DNA of 64,000 nucleotides from Candidatus Scybalocola faecigallinarum (GCA_018711005.1 DVIT01000014.1:1-64000); one strand, 5' to 3'; positions 25,407 to 34,552 are shown, counted from the stretch's first letter. Translations and numbers: made by a program. The notes: generated by a model not told the origin, from the letters alone.

Positions 25407-26913
25407 GAATAAAGCTTCAAGTCCGGATAAAGAGTTTTCGATTCTGACTTTAGATGATGACAAAATAATGACTCTGACCCTTCAGTCCTATTTTCAGGCA
25501 TTGGGGTTTCATGTAGATATGGAAAACGATCCTTATGCAGCCATTGAGCGGATCCGCCAGGGGCATTATGATATTTTGCTGCTGGACTTTTTAATGAATC
25601 CTATTAATGGGGATGAGGTGGTGCGCCAGGTAAGAAAGTTTAATAAAGATCTGTTTATTATCCTGCTTACAGGGCACAAAAGTATGGCGCCGCCTTTAAA
25701 GACCATAAGGGAACTGGATATTCAGGGATACTATGAAAAAAGCGATCGATTTGACCAGCTGGAGCTTCTTGTAGAATCCTGTGCCAAATCGGTAAAGCAG
25801 ATGCGAATTATCCGGGGCTACAGGGACGGGCTTCGTTCTATTCTTGAAAAGATCCCGTCTTTAAGCCGTTTCAGTAACATGGAAAATCTCCTGATTCAGG
25901 CAATGTCGCAGATCAAAGAGCTGACAGGCTGGAGCGAGGGGCTGATCTATCTGGATTTTTCTTCCCTGGATGCAGATAAACTCATAAAGACCGGGCTCTC
26001 CAGCCGCTTTTTCGGATGCGGCTCCTTTGAAGGCCAGGAGGCAGCAGGAATTGAAGCCTTCCAAAAAGTATTTGCTGCGCCGGAAAATCTTTTGCTTCGG
26101 GAGGAAAACATTTGTATGGCGCCATTAAAAATGGAAAATGGCGCAGCTTTTGGTGTGTTTTTAATGCGTACGGCAGCAGAGCCCACTGAAGAAATGCTCC
26201 AGCTGTTTAGTGTGTATGTGAAACAGGCAGGAGCCGTCATAGGAAATATGATCTATCAGACACTGCTGAGGGCGCAAAATACAGAGTTGAACCAGGCTTA
26301 TATGGAGACCATTGATCTGATGCGGAAAATGGTTGATGCAAAGGACGATTATACCCGGGGGCATTCAGACCGGGTCGCCTTTTACAGCGTACTTATTGCC
26401 AAGGCACTGGGAAGACCAAGGGAATACGTGGAGCGGATCCGTATTGGTGGTTTGTTCCATGACATTGGGAAGATCGGAGTACCGGATGCGATTTTAACAA
26501 AGCCGTCCAGGCTCACGGATGAAGAATATAATGTAATCAAAGGACACCCGGAAAAGGGAAAACAGATGCTAATGTCCCTTTCCTCGTTCAGAGATATTTT
26601 GCCCATGGTGGAATACCATCATGAATGGTATAACGGCAGAGGTTATCCGGGTGGAATATCCGGAGAAGAAATCCCTGAGGAGGCCAGGATCATCAGTGTT
26701 GCCGATGCTTTTGATGCGATGACTTCAAAACGTACATACAGGGACAGCCTTTCTCTGGCGCAGGCCGTGTCTGAGCTGGAGAAAGGAAAAAATACACAGT
26801 TTGACCCGGATATTGTGGATGTGTTCCTTAACATTATTCATTCATCAGAGGATATATTAGCCCTTTCAAAAAGTGTGTTTTTAGAACAGGGGCTTGAGAT
26901 ACAGGAGGTATAA
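25399..26913 (+). CDS. Response regulator with HD-GYP phosphodiesterase output
   Basis: The start is ATG at 25399, inside the kinase stop region and behind GAGG; an in-frame GTG at 25393 is the alternative. In 504 residues it has a receiver (LTLDDDKIMTL; acceptor Asp in DILLLDFLMNP), a GAF-like middle (about 155-295) and an HD-GYP domain (about 305-475: HSDRVAFYS, LFHDIGKIGVPDAIL, KGHPEKG, HHEWYNGRGYPGG). The metal-binding HD pair and the GYP signature are intact, so activity on cyclic-di-GMP (or a related cyclic dinucleotide) is expected. There is no DNA-binding domain, so it would act through second-messenger levels rather than directly on promoters. Confidence 0.94.
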   Translation: MRKNKASSPDKEFSILTLDDDKIMTLTLQSYFQALGFHVDMENDPYAAIERIRQGHYDILLLDFLMNPINGDEVVRQVRKFNKDLFIILLTGHKSMAPPLKTIRELDIQGYYEKSDRFDQLELLVESCAKSVKQMRIIRGYRDGLRSILEKIPSLSRFSNMENLLIQAMSQIKELTGWSEGLIYLDFSSLDADKLIKTGLSSRFFGCGSFEGQEAAGIEAFQKVFAAPENLLLREENICMAPLKMENGAAFGVFLMRTAAEPTEEMLQLFSVYVKQAGAVIGNMIYQTLLRAQNTELNQAYMETIDLMRKMVDAKDDYTRGHSDRVAFYSVLIAKALGRPREYVERIRIGGLFHDIGKIGVPDAILTKPSRLTDEEYNVIKGHPEKGKQMLMSLSSFRDILPMVEYHHEWYNGRGYPGGISGEEIPEEARIISVADAFDAMTSKRTYRDSLSLAQAVSELEKGKNTQFDPDIVDVFLNIIHSSEDILALSKSVFLEQGLEIQEV

Positions 26914-26915
26914 AA

Positions 26916-28568
26916 GTGAAACAGATTTCATCAAAGGAAAGCCATTACTATGAAAGCTTTAAGGATTTTTTACAGGATACAGCTGTTCGGTTTGAGGGAC
27001 GTACAGCCATTACAACGTACGACCGGAAAGGGACACCTAAGGAGATATCCTATGAGCAGATGAAAGACGATGCCTTTGCTGTGGCCAGGGCATTGTATGC
27101 AAACGGGCTTTCCGGGAAGCATGTGGCAATACTGGGAGAAAATTCCTATGAGTGGCTGGCTGTGTATTTTGGCATTGCGGTTAGCGGAGGCACGGCAGTA
27201 TGCATAGATACAGAACATACAGATGAGATCATCATAAGAATGATCACACAGGCAGATGCCCAGGCCATCTTTGTATCCGAGTCTATGATGGAGCTTGGAA
27301 TGCGGGCTTGCAAGGAGGACAGCCGTATTCAGAAATTGATTGTTCTTGGGAAAAATACCGGGGATGGAGAAACACTGGAGCAGTTTTTGAACGCTGGAAA
27401 AACTGCAGAGGCAGAAAGCTGGATCACAGATTTTCATCCGGATGGACGTAAGGACGCATCCATTGTGTATACTTCAGGAACGACAAGTACAGCCAAGCCT
27501 GTCCGCCTTTCTCACAGGGCTATTTTGTTTAATGCGGCAGATTCCCTTACATTGCTGGATTCCAGGGATCGGGTATTTAATTCCCTTCCGTTATATCATA
27601 CTTATGGTCTGACCTGCGGTATGCTGTGTCCGTTGATCCGCGGACTGAATGTTTGTATAAGCTGTGACCCGAAGCGTATGATCCAGGAAATGACATTATT
27701 TAAGCCGGGAATGCTGGTTGCCGTACCGCTGATCATTGAGATTGCTGAGCGCCTGCTTTGGGGAATATTAGAAAAAAACGGGCAGAAGGCAAAGGTACAG
27801 CGCATGATAAAACTGGAAGGCGCTGTACATAAACCGGGATCTTTAGCGGTATCAAAGGTAAGAGAGTGTATCCGGGGAACACTTTTTGAAAATCTGGATA
27901 TTATCTTATCCGGAGGTGCTTATTTATCCAATGCAGTGGCAGTGGATCTGCTTCATTTCGGGATCGTTGTCCTCCAAGGCTATGGGATTACCGAGTGTTC
28001 GCCCAGTATCTCCTGCAACAGAAATGAAGATTTCAGTTTGGATTCCGTTGGTGTTCCGCTGCCCGGATGGCAGATTAAATTTGATGACGGAGAGATCCTT
28101 GTCAAAGGCTATTCCTTAATGAATGGCTATTATGGCGCAGAGGAACTGACAAAGGCATCTTTTGATGAGGATGGATGGTTCCGGACCGGGGATATGGGAT
28201 ATTTAGATAAAAAGGGCCACGTACATATTACAGGCCGCAAGAAGAACCTTATTGTTATGAAAAACGGCAAAAAGGTGGCAGCGGAAGAACTGGAACAGGA
28301 GCTTAAGAAGATGCCTCTTGTGAAAGAAGTGCTTGTGTATGGAGCGCCCTGCGGAAATTCTGCGGATGATGTGAAGATCGCAGCAGCAGTTTATCCGGAT
28401 CCGGAGCGGACCGAAGGCATGAGCAGCTACGAGATCCTGGAAAAGCTCCAGGCCTATGTGGATGAAATGAATAAAGAGCTGCCTTTATATAAACATATTC
28501 AGATGGTGAATATTCAGGAAAAAGGTTTTGAGTATACAGCGGCTCACAAGATTAAGCGGAATCAATAA
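26916..28568 (+). CDS. Stand-alone acyl-AMP ligase (ANL superfamily)
   Basis: The start is GTG behind AGGAGG, two bases after the regulator stop. The 550-residue protein has the ANL plan of long-chain acyl-CoA/ACP synthetases: P-loop YTSGTTSTAKPVRLSH (about residue 188), A5-like GYGITECSP, WFRTGDMGYLDKKGHVHITGRKKNLIV and a C-terminal lysine (AAHKIKRNQ). The P-loop departs from the usual TSGTTGxPKGV: Ser replaces Gly, Ala replaces Pro and Pro replaces the last Gly, but the Lys stays. Placed between the NRPS signalling genes and a free carrier protein, it most likely activates a fatty or aryl acid and loads it on that carrier for the starter condensation domain. A direct CoA-ligase role is the alternative. 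Confidence 0.88.
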   Translation: MKQISSKESHYYESFKDFLQDTAVRFEGRTAITTYDRKGTPKEISYEQMKDDAFAVARALYANGLSGKHVAILGENSYEWLAVYFGIAVSGGTAVCIDTEHTDEIIIRMITQADAQAIFVSESMMELGMRACKEDSRIQKLIVLGKNTGDGETLEQFLNAGKTAEAESWITDFHPDGRKDASIVYTSGTTSTAKPVRLSHRAILFNAADSLTLLDSRDRVFNSLPLYHTYGLTCGMLCPLIRGLNVCISCDPKRMIQEMTLFKPGMLVAVPLIIEIAERLLWGILEKNGQKAKVQRMIKLEGAVHKPGSLAVSKVRECIRGTLFENLDIILSGGAYLSNAVAVDLLHFGIVVLQGYGITECSPSISCNRNEDFSLDSVGVPLPGWQIKFDDGEILVKGYSLMNGYYGAEELTKASFDEDGWFRTGDMGYLDKKGHVHITGRKKNLIVMKNGKKVAAEELEQELKKMPLVKEVLVYGAPCGNSADDVKIAAAVYPDPERTEGMSSYEILEKLQAYVDEMNKELPLYKHIQMVNIQEKGFEYTAAHKIKRNQ

Positions 28569-28591
28569 AAAACGGAAAGAAGATGATCTTC

Positions 28592-28816
28592 ATGCTGGAC
28601 GTAATTAAAGAAATCGTATATGATGTAACTGGAAAGAGTAATATTACTATGGATACAGATTTTCTGGAAGATCTGGCCCTTAATTCCTTTGATGTAATGT
28701 GTATTGTGGGAAAGTTTGAAGAAAGATTTGACATTACGATTCCCATAAAGGATGTACGCCAGTTAAAAAAAGCAAAAGATGTGGTAGCGTATATGAAGCA
28801 AAAAGGCTTTGAATAA
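28592..28816 (+). CDS. Free-standing acyl/peptidyl carrier protein
   Basis: MLDVIKEIV at 28592 lies 9 bases after GGAAAGAAG; an ATG three codons earlier overlaps that site. The 74-residue four-helix carrier has its phosphopantetheine serine in DLALNSFDVM; Asn replaces the usual Asp before that Ser. It follows the ligase by 23 bases. The simplest role is to accept the acyl group activated by the ligase and present it to the first condensation domain of the NRPS. No phosphopantetheinyl transferase lies in the window, so the housekeeping enzyme must serve. Confidence 0.87.
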   Translation: MLDVIKEIVYDVTGKSNITMDTDFLEDLALNSFDVMCIVGKFEERFDITIPIKDVRQLKKAKDVVAYMKQKGFE

Positions 28817-28867
28817 GCGGATGAGCTTTCAGTAAAATTTTAGTACAGGAGATATGGAGGGAGCGTA

Positions 28868-29569
28868 TTGGAGCCAGTTGAAATTTTATATGAGGACAGC
28901 CAGATTTTTGTTGTTGTCAAGCCGCCGGGCATGTCTTCCCAGCCGGAGCGGTCGGCGTCTATGGATATGGTCAGCTGCCTGAAAAATCTCCTGTCTTCCA
29001 GGGACAAGGTTAAAAATCCATATGTTTCCGTAGTCCACCGGCTGGATAAACCGGTGGGCGGCGTTATGGTCTATGCCAGGACCCGGGAGGCTGCAGGGAA
29101 GCTGAGCGCCCAGATTTCCCGGCGGCTTATTGATAAAACGTATATGGCTGTTGTTCATGGGACGATGCCGGACCGGGAGGGGATGGTGGAGGATATTCTC
29201 CTTCGGGATCCAAAGACCAATACGTCCCGGGTGATTTCCATGGAAGAAAGTCAGGCTTTTCCCGATGGAAAAAGGGCCGCCCTTTCTTATCAGGTTCAAA
29301 AGACGGCGGAGGTATCCGGGCAGGTTTACAGTCTGGTTAAAATAAAGCTGGAAACCGGGCGTCATCATCAGATCCGTGTCCAGATGGCCCATCTTGGCCA
29401 TCCGGTGGCCGGTGACCGGCGTTACGGGAATAAAAATGACGGATTTTTTCAAGTCGGGCTTTTTTCCTGCGGATTGTCGTTTAAACATCCGGTCAGTGGA
29501 AAAACGATGACCTTTACAGCCCGGCCGCAGTCACAGCCGTTTTTGATTTTTGACAAATTACCGCTTTAA
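28868..29569 (+). CDS. RluA-family pseudouridine synthase
   Basis: The start is TTG behind GGAGGGAG. The 233-residue catalytic domain carries the RluA motif HRLDKPVGGVM with the nucleophilic Asp, and the late motifs GRHHQIRVQMAHLGHPVAGDRRYG. There is no S4 domain, so it belongs to the short TruC/RluA-like group acting on tRNA or rRNA. It follows the carrier gene by about 50 bases and may share its transcript, but a link to peptide synthesis is unlikely. Confidence 0.93.
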   Translation: MEPVEILYEDSQIFVVVKPPGMSSQPERSASMDMVSCLKNLLSSRDKVKNPYVSVVHRLDKPVGGVMVYARTREAAGKLSAQISRRLIDKTYMAVVHGTMPDREGMVEDILLRDPKTNTSRVISMEESQAFPDGKRAALSYQVQKTAEVSGQVYSLVKIKLETGRHHQIRVQMAHLGHPVAGDRRYGNKNDGFFQVGLFSCGLSFKHPVSGKTMTFTARPQSQPFLIFDKLPL

Positions 29570-29745
29570 AAGCTGCAGTTTTAGATAAATCTTCGTTTGC
29601 CGCTGAATTGTTGCAAAAAATACCGTTTCAGACAGGTACATAGAAAATCATTTGCCTCACATACTATAGCAGAATGATGGGTGGAACGATCCGGCCGCAG
29701 CTGTATCGTCTGCCAATAAAAATTTTTGTGACAGGATGTGAGGCT

Positions 29746-30807
29746 GTGAACGGAAAACTTCCCCAAAAGTATAAAAAACTGTTTTTAGTAACTTTCGTGG
29801 CAGTGGTCGTTTATGTTGTTTTAAAATACTTGCTGCCGCTGGTCCTGCCGTTTGTTTTTTCTTATTTTATCTGCCGCCTGCTGTATCCGGCGGCAAAAAC
29901 GGTGTCTCAAAAGCTTCGTGTACCAAAGACATTATGCTGTGTTGTCTTTGTGTGCGGTTTTGCTCTGCTGATTTTGGCAGTGATGATTGGCGGAGGCTGG
30001 TATCTGCTGACTCAGATTGGCCGCTTTTCCCACAATTTTGAGCAGACCGGAGCGTGGCTGGATGATGTGTGGCAAAGGTTTAGCGGTTTAGTTTCGTCTG
30101 TAGCCGGAAGCGCTAAAGAGGATCTTCAGTCGGCCCTGTGCCAGTGGGGAGAAAATTTGATCGCCCTGATCCGAGAGAAGCTTCCTGAAGCAGCTGCAGG
30201 TGCTGCCGTGGGGGCCGCCAAGGGGATCGGGACTTTTTTTATTGTTTTTGTAATCGCCATTGTTGGTGCAATCCTTTTAATGAAAAACAAAGAAAGAATA
30301 TCAAGGCAGCTGTCTGAAAATCTGTTTGCCAGGGAAATTACATCGCTGACGTCACGGATCTGTGAGACAAGCGCCGGATTTTTTAAATGTCAGGTGATCA
30401 TTATTGCTGTGATCGCCCTTGTCCTAAGTATGGGACTGAAACTGTCCGGAAGCAGCTACAGCGTCCTTTTTGGCATTGTTATTGCTGTTTTAGATGCCCT
30501 TCCGGTGATTGGAAGCGGCACGATCCTTCTTCCGTGGGCAGTGATTTCTCTGATTGACGGACGATATATCCATAGTATCGTTTTGGTGGTTTTATATATT
30601 TTATGCACATTGATCCGGGAATTTCTGGAACCTCGCCTTATGGGCAGTAACTTGGGGATTAATGAGTTTTATATGCTTATGGCTACCTTTACAGGACTGT
30701 CCCTTTTTGGTGTTTGGGGAATTTTTCTAGGCCCTTTGGGCATGGTGATGATCCTGGAGATATTAAGACAGCTGGAAACCTATTATGACGAAAATGACGG
30801 CAAATGA
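29746..30807 (+). CDS. AI-2E family transporter
   Basis: About 353 residues with 7-8 spans, including FLVTFVAVVVYVVLKYLLPLVLPFVFSYFIC at the start and the family-typical C-terminal block (LPVIGSGTILLPWAVISLI, then LEPRLMGSNLGINEFYMLMATFTGLSLFGVWGIFLGPLG). The GTG at 29746, nine bases after AGGA, is preferred; an upstream ATG at 29674 has no ribosome-binding site. Members are transporters or antiporters of uncertain substrate, and sporulation YtvI-like proteins are related. The gene overlaps the next ORF's earliest ATG by 4 bases. Confidence 0.87.
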   Translation: MNGKLPQKYKKLFLVTFVAVVVYVVLKYLLPLVLPFVFSYFICRLLYPAAKTVSQKLRVPKTLCCVVFVCGFALLILAVMIGGGWYLLTQIGRFSHNFEQTGAWLDDVWQRFSGLVSSVAGSAKEDLQSALCQWGENLIALIREKLPEAAAGAAVGAAKGIGTFFIVFVIAIVGAILLMKNKERISRQLSENLFAREITSLTSRICETSAGFFKCQVIIIAVIALVLSMGLKLSGSSYSVLFGIVIAVLDALPVIGSGTILLPWAVISLIDGRYIHSIVLVVLYILCTLIREFLEPRLMGSNLGINEFYMLMATFTGLSLFGVWGIFLGPLGMVMILEILRQLETYYDENDGK

Positions 30808-30827
30808 CAGGGGAGGAGGAGACGTTT

Positions 30828-31526
30828 TTGTCTGTGGGATTGGTTATTGAAAAACAACAATTTGATTCATTCAATGAGGTTCAGCTTTCTAAGGAAGCAA
30901 AGGAAGAACTGATGACCCGCTGCGGCTTGCTTGTGCGGAACGGACAGGAAAGACCAGGCGTGGAAGCAGGAGCCGCCATGGCGCTGGAGCATTGGCTGAA
31001 GGCTCATTATGTGCTGGAATGTACCTATGCCGGTGATCCAGTAAATGCTCCAAAAAAGCTGGGCTTTTATTTGTGGGAGGATGGAATCACCCTGGTCCGG
31101 GAAGATAAGGCACAGTACCGGCTTTTGTATCTTCCCGGACTGAAAATGGCTATGGGCGCTTTGGCAGACGCTCTTTGGGAGTGCGGTGAGACAGAGGAGA
31201 CTCAGTGCCTGACCTTGGAGCAGGAGGCAAAAGATTTGCAGGCTCTTAATGCCGTGCTTAAGGAAAATGCCGTGGATGTTCCTGAAAGTACCGGTATTGA
31301 AGCACACCTTACGGGCTTTTGCGGTTCGGAGGCGAAGGTGCATTTTATTATAAAAAATGTCAGCGGGAGGGCCTGGCTTTGCCAGTATGGCCAGGGATAT
31401 GTATACTGCGGGTACTTTACACGGGCGGATCTTGTCAATCAGGTGGGCCAGTGGCTGATCCAGGCTCACCGTCAGGAGATCATGGCTGTTTTGGAGAGAA
31501 GGAGGGATCCGGATGAGTCATATTAA
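30828..31526 (+). CDS. Uncharacterised protein of the metallopeptidase cassette
   Basis: The likely start is TTG at 30828 behind GGAGGAGG; the ATG at 30804 overlaps the previous stop and precedes that site. The 232-residue product is acidic and soluble, with no signal peptide, and has two alpha/beta halves with a long helical middle (QCLTLEQEAKDLQALNAVLKEN). It ends inside the next gene (14-bp overlap), so the two are translationally coupled. Its position before a coiled-coil effector-like protein is that of a dedicated chaperone or targeting factor; this is inference and I recognise no family. Confidence 0.7.
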   Translation: MSVGLVIEKQQFDSFNEVQLSKEAKEELMTRCGLLVRNGQERPGVEAGAAMALEHWLKAHYVLECTYAGDPVNAPKKLGFYLWEDGITLVREDKAQYRLLYLPGLKMAMGALADALWECGETEETQCLTLEQEAKDLQALNAVLKENAVDVPESTGIEAHLTGFCGSEAKVHFIIKNVSGRAWLCQYGQGYVYCGYFTRADLVNQVGQWLIQAHRQEIMAVLERRRDPDESY

Positions 31527-32463
31527 AGTACATAGATCCGGCCTTAGATCGGATCTTTCCCGGATGGAAGAAATAAAGTCACGGCTTTGCAGTGTAGAAA
31601 ACGGGATCAGGGACGTGGACGTCAATATGGACAGCCGGTCAGAGGCCTTTGACAAAATGCGGCGCAGAATCGCAGATATTCAGGGTGATCTGCAGGAACA
31701 GATCCGTAAGTTTGCTGCCATGGAGGATGGTCTTGAGCGGGCGCTGGAGTATTATTTTACATGTGAGGCACGCATTGCCGGAGGCGTGTCTGGAGGCTCG
31801 GAAATGTCTTCTGCAGGAACAGGCGGAGACGGACAGACAACAGACAGCGCGGTGGCTATAGGTGTGGGAATCAGCGCCGTGGGAGCGGGCGTGTGGCTGT
31901 GGAACTGGATCAATGAATCTGCCCCTGACTGGGGTTGGGGCGACAGTGACCGGGCCAGGGAGGTGCGTCAGGACAAGGCCATGGCCCAGGCAATCAAATC
32001 AGTGCTCAAGCAGGACCGCTATACGAAGAAATACTGGAAAAAAGCAGATTATAACGAGCGTGTGGAAATACTGACAGAGCTGTTCCACACATTGAATGAT
32101 ATTTTGGGTATTGATGTTCAGGCTATCCACATTGAACCTTTGGAAAGCGAACCGGGATATATTTTAAACGGAATGCTGAGCCGTTACTCAGACGGCCATA
32201 TGGAAATGTTTTTGAACCGGGAATGGGTGGAAAAAGACAGCGGTTATGACCAGATCATGGAAACATTGTGCCATGAAATGCGTCATGGCTACCAGCATTC
32301 TGTGGTGGAGCATCCGGAGCGTTATATTGTCAGCGAAGAAACCGTAAATGCCTGGAGAGACAATTTTAACGATTATAAAACCACTGAGGAGGACGGATAT
32401 GATGCGTACCGCCAGCAAAGCGTGGAGGCGGATGCCCGGAAATTTGCAGAGCGGGTCGTGTAA
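31513..32463 (+). CDS. Coiled-coil (WXG-like) zinc metallopeptidase, putative effector
   Basis: The start is ATG behind GGAGG. In 316 residues, positions 1-85 form a helical hairpin with heptad pattern (LRSDLSRMEEIKSRLCSVE and DKMRRRIADIQGDLQEQIRKFAAME), resembling the WXG100/LXG leaders of type VII substrates, then a Gly/Ser linker, a hydrophobic Gly-rich segment (AIGVGISAVGAGVWLWNWI) and a C-terminal peptidase. Zinc ligands are visible: HEMRHGYQH near 255 and a downstream Glu in QSVEADARKFAERV. There is no Sec signal. A secreted or polymorphic toxin-like role is inferred from architecture and from the small gene that follows. No secretion ATPase is in the window. Confidence 0.75.
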   Translation: MSHIKVHRSGLRSDLSRMEEIKSRLCSVENGIRDVDVNMDSRSEAFDKMRRRIADIQGDLQEQIRKFAAMEDGLERALEYYFTCEARIAGGVSGGSEMSSAGTGGDGQTTDSAVAIGVGISAVGAGVWLWNWINESAPDWGWGDSDRAREVRQDKAMAQAIKSVLKQDRYTKKYWKKADYNERVEILTELFHTLNDILGIDVQAIHIEPLESEPGYILNGMLSRYSDGHMEMFLNREWVEKDSGYDQIMETLCHEMRHGYQHSVVEHPERYIVSEETVNAWRDNFNDYKTTEEDGYDAYRQQSVEADARKFAERVV

Positions 32464-32475
32464 GGAGGCGGGTTA

Positions 32476-32733
32476 ATGTTACAGGAAGGAAATATTGAGG
32501 AGGTTCTTGACTGCGGTGAAGAAAAAGCAAAGCAGATCCGGGACATTTTTCAAAAGGCTGTTGGCGCTCCCCTGGGGCCTGTGTCTGCTGTTCCCCGGGA
32601 CATGAAGGGGACGCTCCTTGAGACCCGGGTGCAGGACACGGTCTATTATTTGAAGGTGAACTCCATTTTTCGTTTGAGAGAAATCCGCCGGGATGATCCT
32701 AAAGGAAAGGTCATTTATCAGCTTCTGTATTGA
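32476..32733 (+). CDS. Small protein downstream of the metallopeptidase, possible immunity factor
   Basis: 85 residues, acidic first half and basic second half, no signal peptide. It begins 12 bases after the metallopeptidase; the start ATG follows AGGAGGCGGGTTA. The central phrase (LLETRVQDTVYYLKVNSIFRLREIRRDD) is beta-rich. Small genes directly after effector genes often encode immunity proteins, but nothing else supports that here. The stop codon overlaps the -35 box of the next promoter. Confidence 0.6.
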   Translation: MLQEGNIEEVLDCGEEKAKQIRDIFQKAVGAPLGPVSAVPRDMKGTLLETRVQDTVYYLKVNSIFRLREIRRDDPKGKVIYQLLY

Positions 32734-32758
32734 CAAACCGGGGGATTTGGCATAAAAT
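32730..32758 (+). promoter_or_regulatory. Promoter of the Pro T-box/proS unit
   Basis: TTGACA (32730-32735), 17 bp, TAAAAT (32753-32758). The -35 box overlaps the stop codon of the preceding gene. Confidence 0.8.
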
Positions 32759-32770
32759 AGGCCTTAATCA

Positions 32771-33025
32771 GCGATGAAAGGGAATAGTACGCGGCGCAGT
32801 TATCCCCAGAGAGAGGATCAGTGGTGAGAGATCTTTATAAACGGCAGCGGAACCGGCCCCGGAGCTTCATGCGATGAGTATGACGTATACCGGCGTTAAC
32901 GGGTAAATGAGCGGATCACAGGCATGCCTGTGGTTAATAAGGGTGGTACCGCCGAAGATGTTTAAGCTTTTTGGTCCCTTGTTTTCCGGATCTTCCGGGA
33001 TACAGGGGATCGGAAAGCTTTTTTT
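32771..33025 (+). ncRNA. T-box leader with proline specifier
   Basis: Stem I carries CCCAGAGAGAGG; the specifier loop reads GAA-CCG-G (CCG at 32853-32855, Pro). The T-box GGGTGGTACCGCC is at 32941-32953, and a 19-bp terminator stem (32964-33020) ends in a T run. The codon agrees with proS downstream, so uncharged tRNA-Pro should permit read-through. Between terminator and start codon two more hairpins occur (33042-33056 and 33061-33090). Confidence 0.93.
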
Positions 33026-33118
33026 ATGAACCCGGGGGCTGCCGCACACAGTGCGGTATGTCCGCGGACAGCAAGTCTGCCGGACGCGGACTGCTGGGAT
33101 TAAAGGAAGGAGATTAAC

Positions 33119-34552
33119 ATGGCGAAGGATAAGAAATTAGTGGAGGCCATCACATCCATGGAAGATGATTTTGCCAAATGGTATACGGATGTGGTAAAAA
33201 AAGCGGATTTAATGGATTATACCAGTGTTAAAGGATGTATGGTATTTAAACCGGCAGGATATGCCCTTTGGGAAAATATCCAGCACGAGCTTGACCGTCG
33301 TTTTAAAGAAACAGGGGTAGAGAACGTATATCTGCCGATGTTTATTCCGGAAAGCCTGCTTCAGAAAGAAAAAGACCATGTGGAAGGCTTTGCGCCGGAA
33401 GTGGCATGGGTTACACACGGTGGTTTGGAGGAACTGCCGGAGCGTATGTGCGTGCGTCCAACATCGGAAACACTGTTTTGTGATTTTTATGCCAAAGAGA
33501 TCCAGTCTTACAGAGATCTGCCAAAGATTTACAATCAGTGGTGCTCTGTTGTGCGCTGGGAAAAGGAAACCCGTCCATTCCTCCGTTCCAGAGAGTTTTT
33601 ATGGCAGGAAGGCCATACGGCCCATGCAACAGCTGAGGAAGCTCAGGAAAGAACCGAGCAGATGCTTCACCTGTATGCGGATTTTTGTGAGGAAGTGCTG
33701 GCAATCCCTGTGATCCGGGGGCGTAAGACAGATAAAGAAAAATTTGCCGGTGCAGAAGCAACATATACTATTGAAGCGCTGATGCATGACGGCAAGGCCC
33801 TTCAGTCCGGAACAAGCCATAATTTCGGCGACGGCTTTGCAAAGGCTTTTGGCATCCAGTATACAGATAAAGATAACAAGCTTCAGTATGTGCATCAGAC
33901 ATCCTGGGGTATGACGACCCGGCTCATTGGCGCCATTATTATGGTCCATGGCGATAACAGCGGTCTTGTACTGCCGCCTAAGATCGCTCCGGTACAGGTG
34001 ATGATCGTTCCTATTGCCCAGCATAAGGAAGGCGTCCTGGATACTGCTTATGAATTAAAGAGCCGCTTGTCTGATTTCAGAGTGAAGGTAGATGATTCTG
34101 AAAAGAGTCCGGGCTGGAAATTTGCTGAAGCAGAAATGCGGGGTATTCCTGTACGTATTGAGATCGGACCTAAGGATATTGAGGCCGGACAGGCTGTGAT
34201 TGTGCGCAGGGACAACCGGGAAAAACAGGTCGTTGCTTTAGACACTCTGGAAGAAAGTGTTGCAAAGACACTGGAAACCATGCAGAAGGAAATGCTGGAG
34301 CGTGCCAGAGCTCATCGGGACAGCCACACTTATACAGCTGAAACTTATGATGAATTTAAAGATATTATTGCCAATAAACCGGGCTTCGTAAAAGCTATGT
34401 GGTGCGGAGATCAGGCATGTGAGGATAAGATCAAAGAAGAAACAACAGCAACCTCCAGATGCATGCCTTTTAAACAGGAGCATATCTCTGATGTATGCGT
34501 ATGCTGCGGACGTCCTGCAAAGGCTATGGTTTACTGGGGAAAGGCGTATTAA
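33119..34552 (+). CDS. proS: Prolyl-tRNA synthetase, eukaryote/archaeon-like type
   Basis: 477 residues, starting after GGAAGGAG. Class II motifs are visible: motif 2 ([26 protein letters not shown]) and motif 3 ([22 protein letters not shown]), then an anticodon-binding domain and a C-terminal domain ending in Tyr (VYWGKAY) with paired cysteines (CGDQAC and CVCCG) likely to bind zinc. Length and C terminus mark the eukaryote-like form, which lacks the editing insertion of the roughly 570-residue bacterial form. A trans-editing YbaK-like protein occurs at 58075. It attaches proline to tRNA-Pro. Confidence 0.97.
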   Translation: MAKDKKLVEAITSMEDDFAKWYTDVVKKADLMDYTSVKGCMVFKPAGYALWENIQHELDRRFKETGVENVYLPMFIPESLLQKEKDHVEGFAPEVAWVTHGGLEELPERMCVRPTSETLFCDFYAKEIQSYRDLPKIYNQWCSVVRWEKETRPFLRSREFLWQEGHTAHATAEEAQERTEQMLHLYADFCEEVLAIPVIRGRKTDKEKFAGAEATYTIEALMHDGKALQSGTSHNFGDGFAKAFGIQYTDKDNKLQYVHQTSWGMTTRLIGAIIMVHGDNSGLVLPPKIAPVQVMIVPIAQHKEGVLDTAYELKSRLSDFRVKVDDSEKSPGWKFAEAEMRGIPVRIEIGPKDIEAGQAVIVRRDNREKQVVALDTLEESVAKTLETMQKEMLERARAHRDSHTYTAETYDEFKDIIANKPGFVKAMWCGDQACEDKIKEETTATSRCMPFKQEHISDVCVCCGRPAKAMVYWGKAY

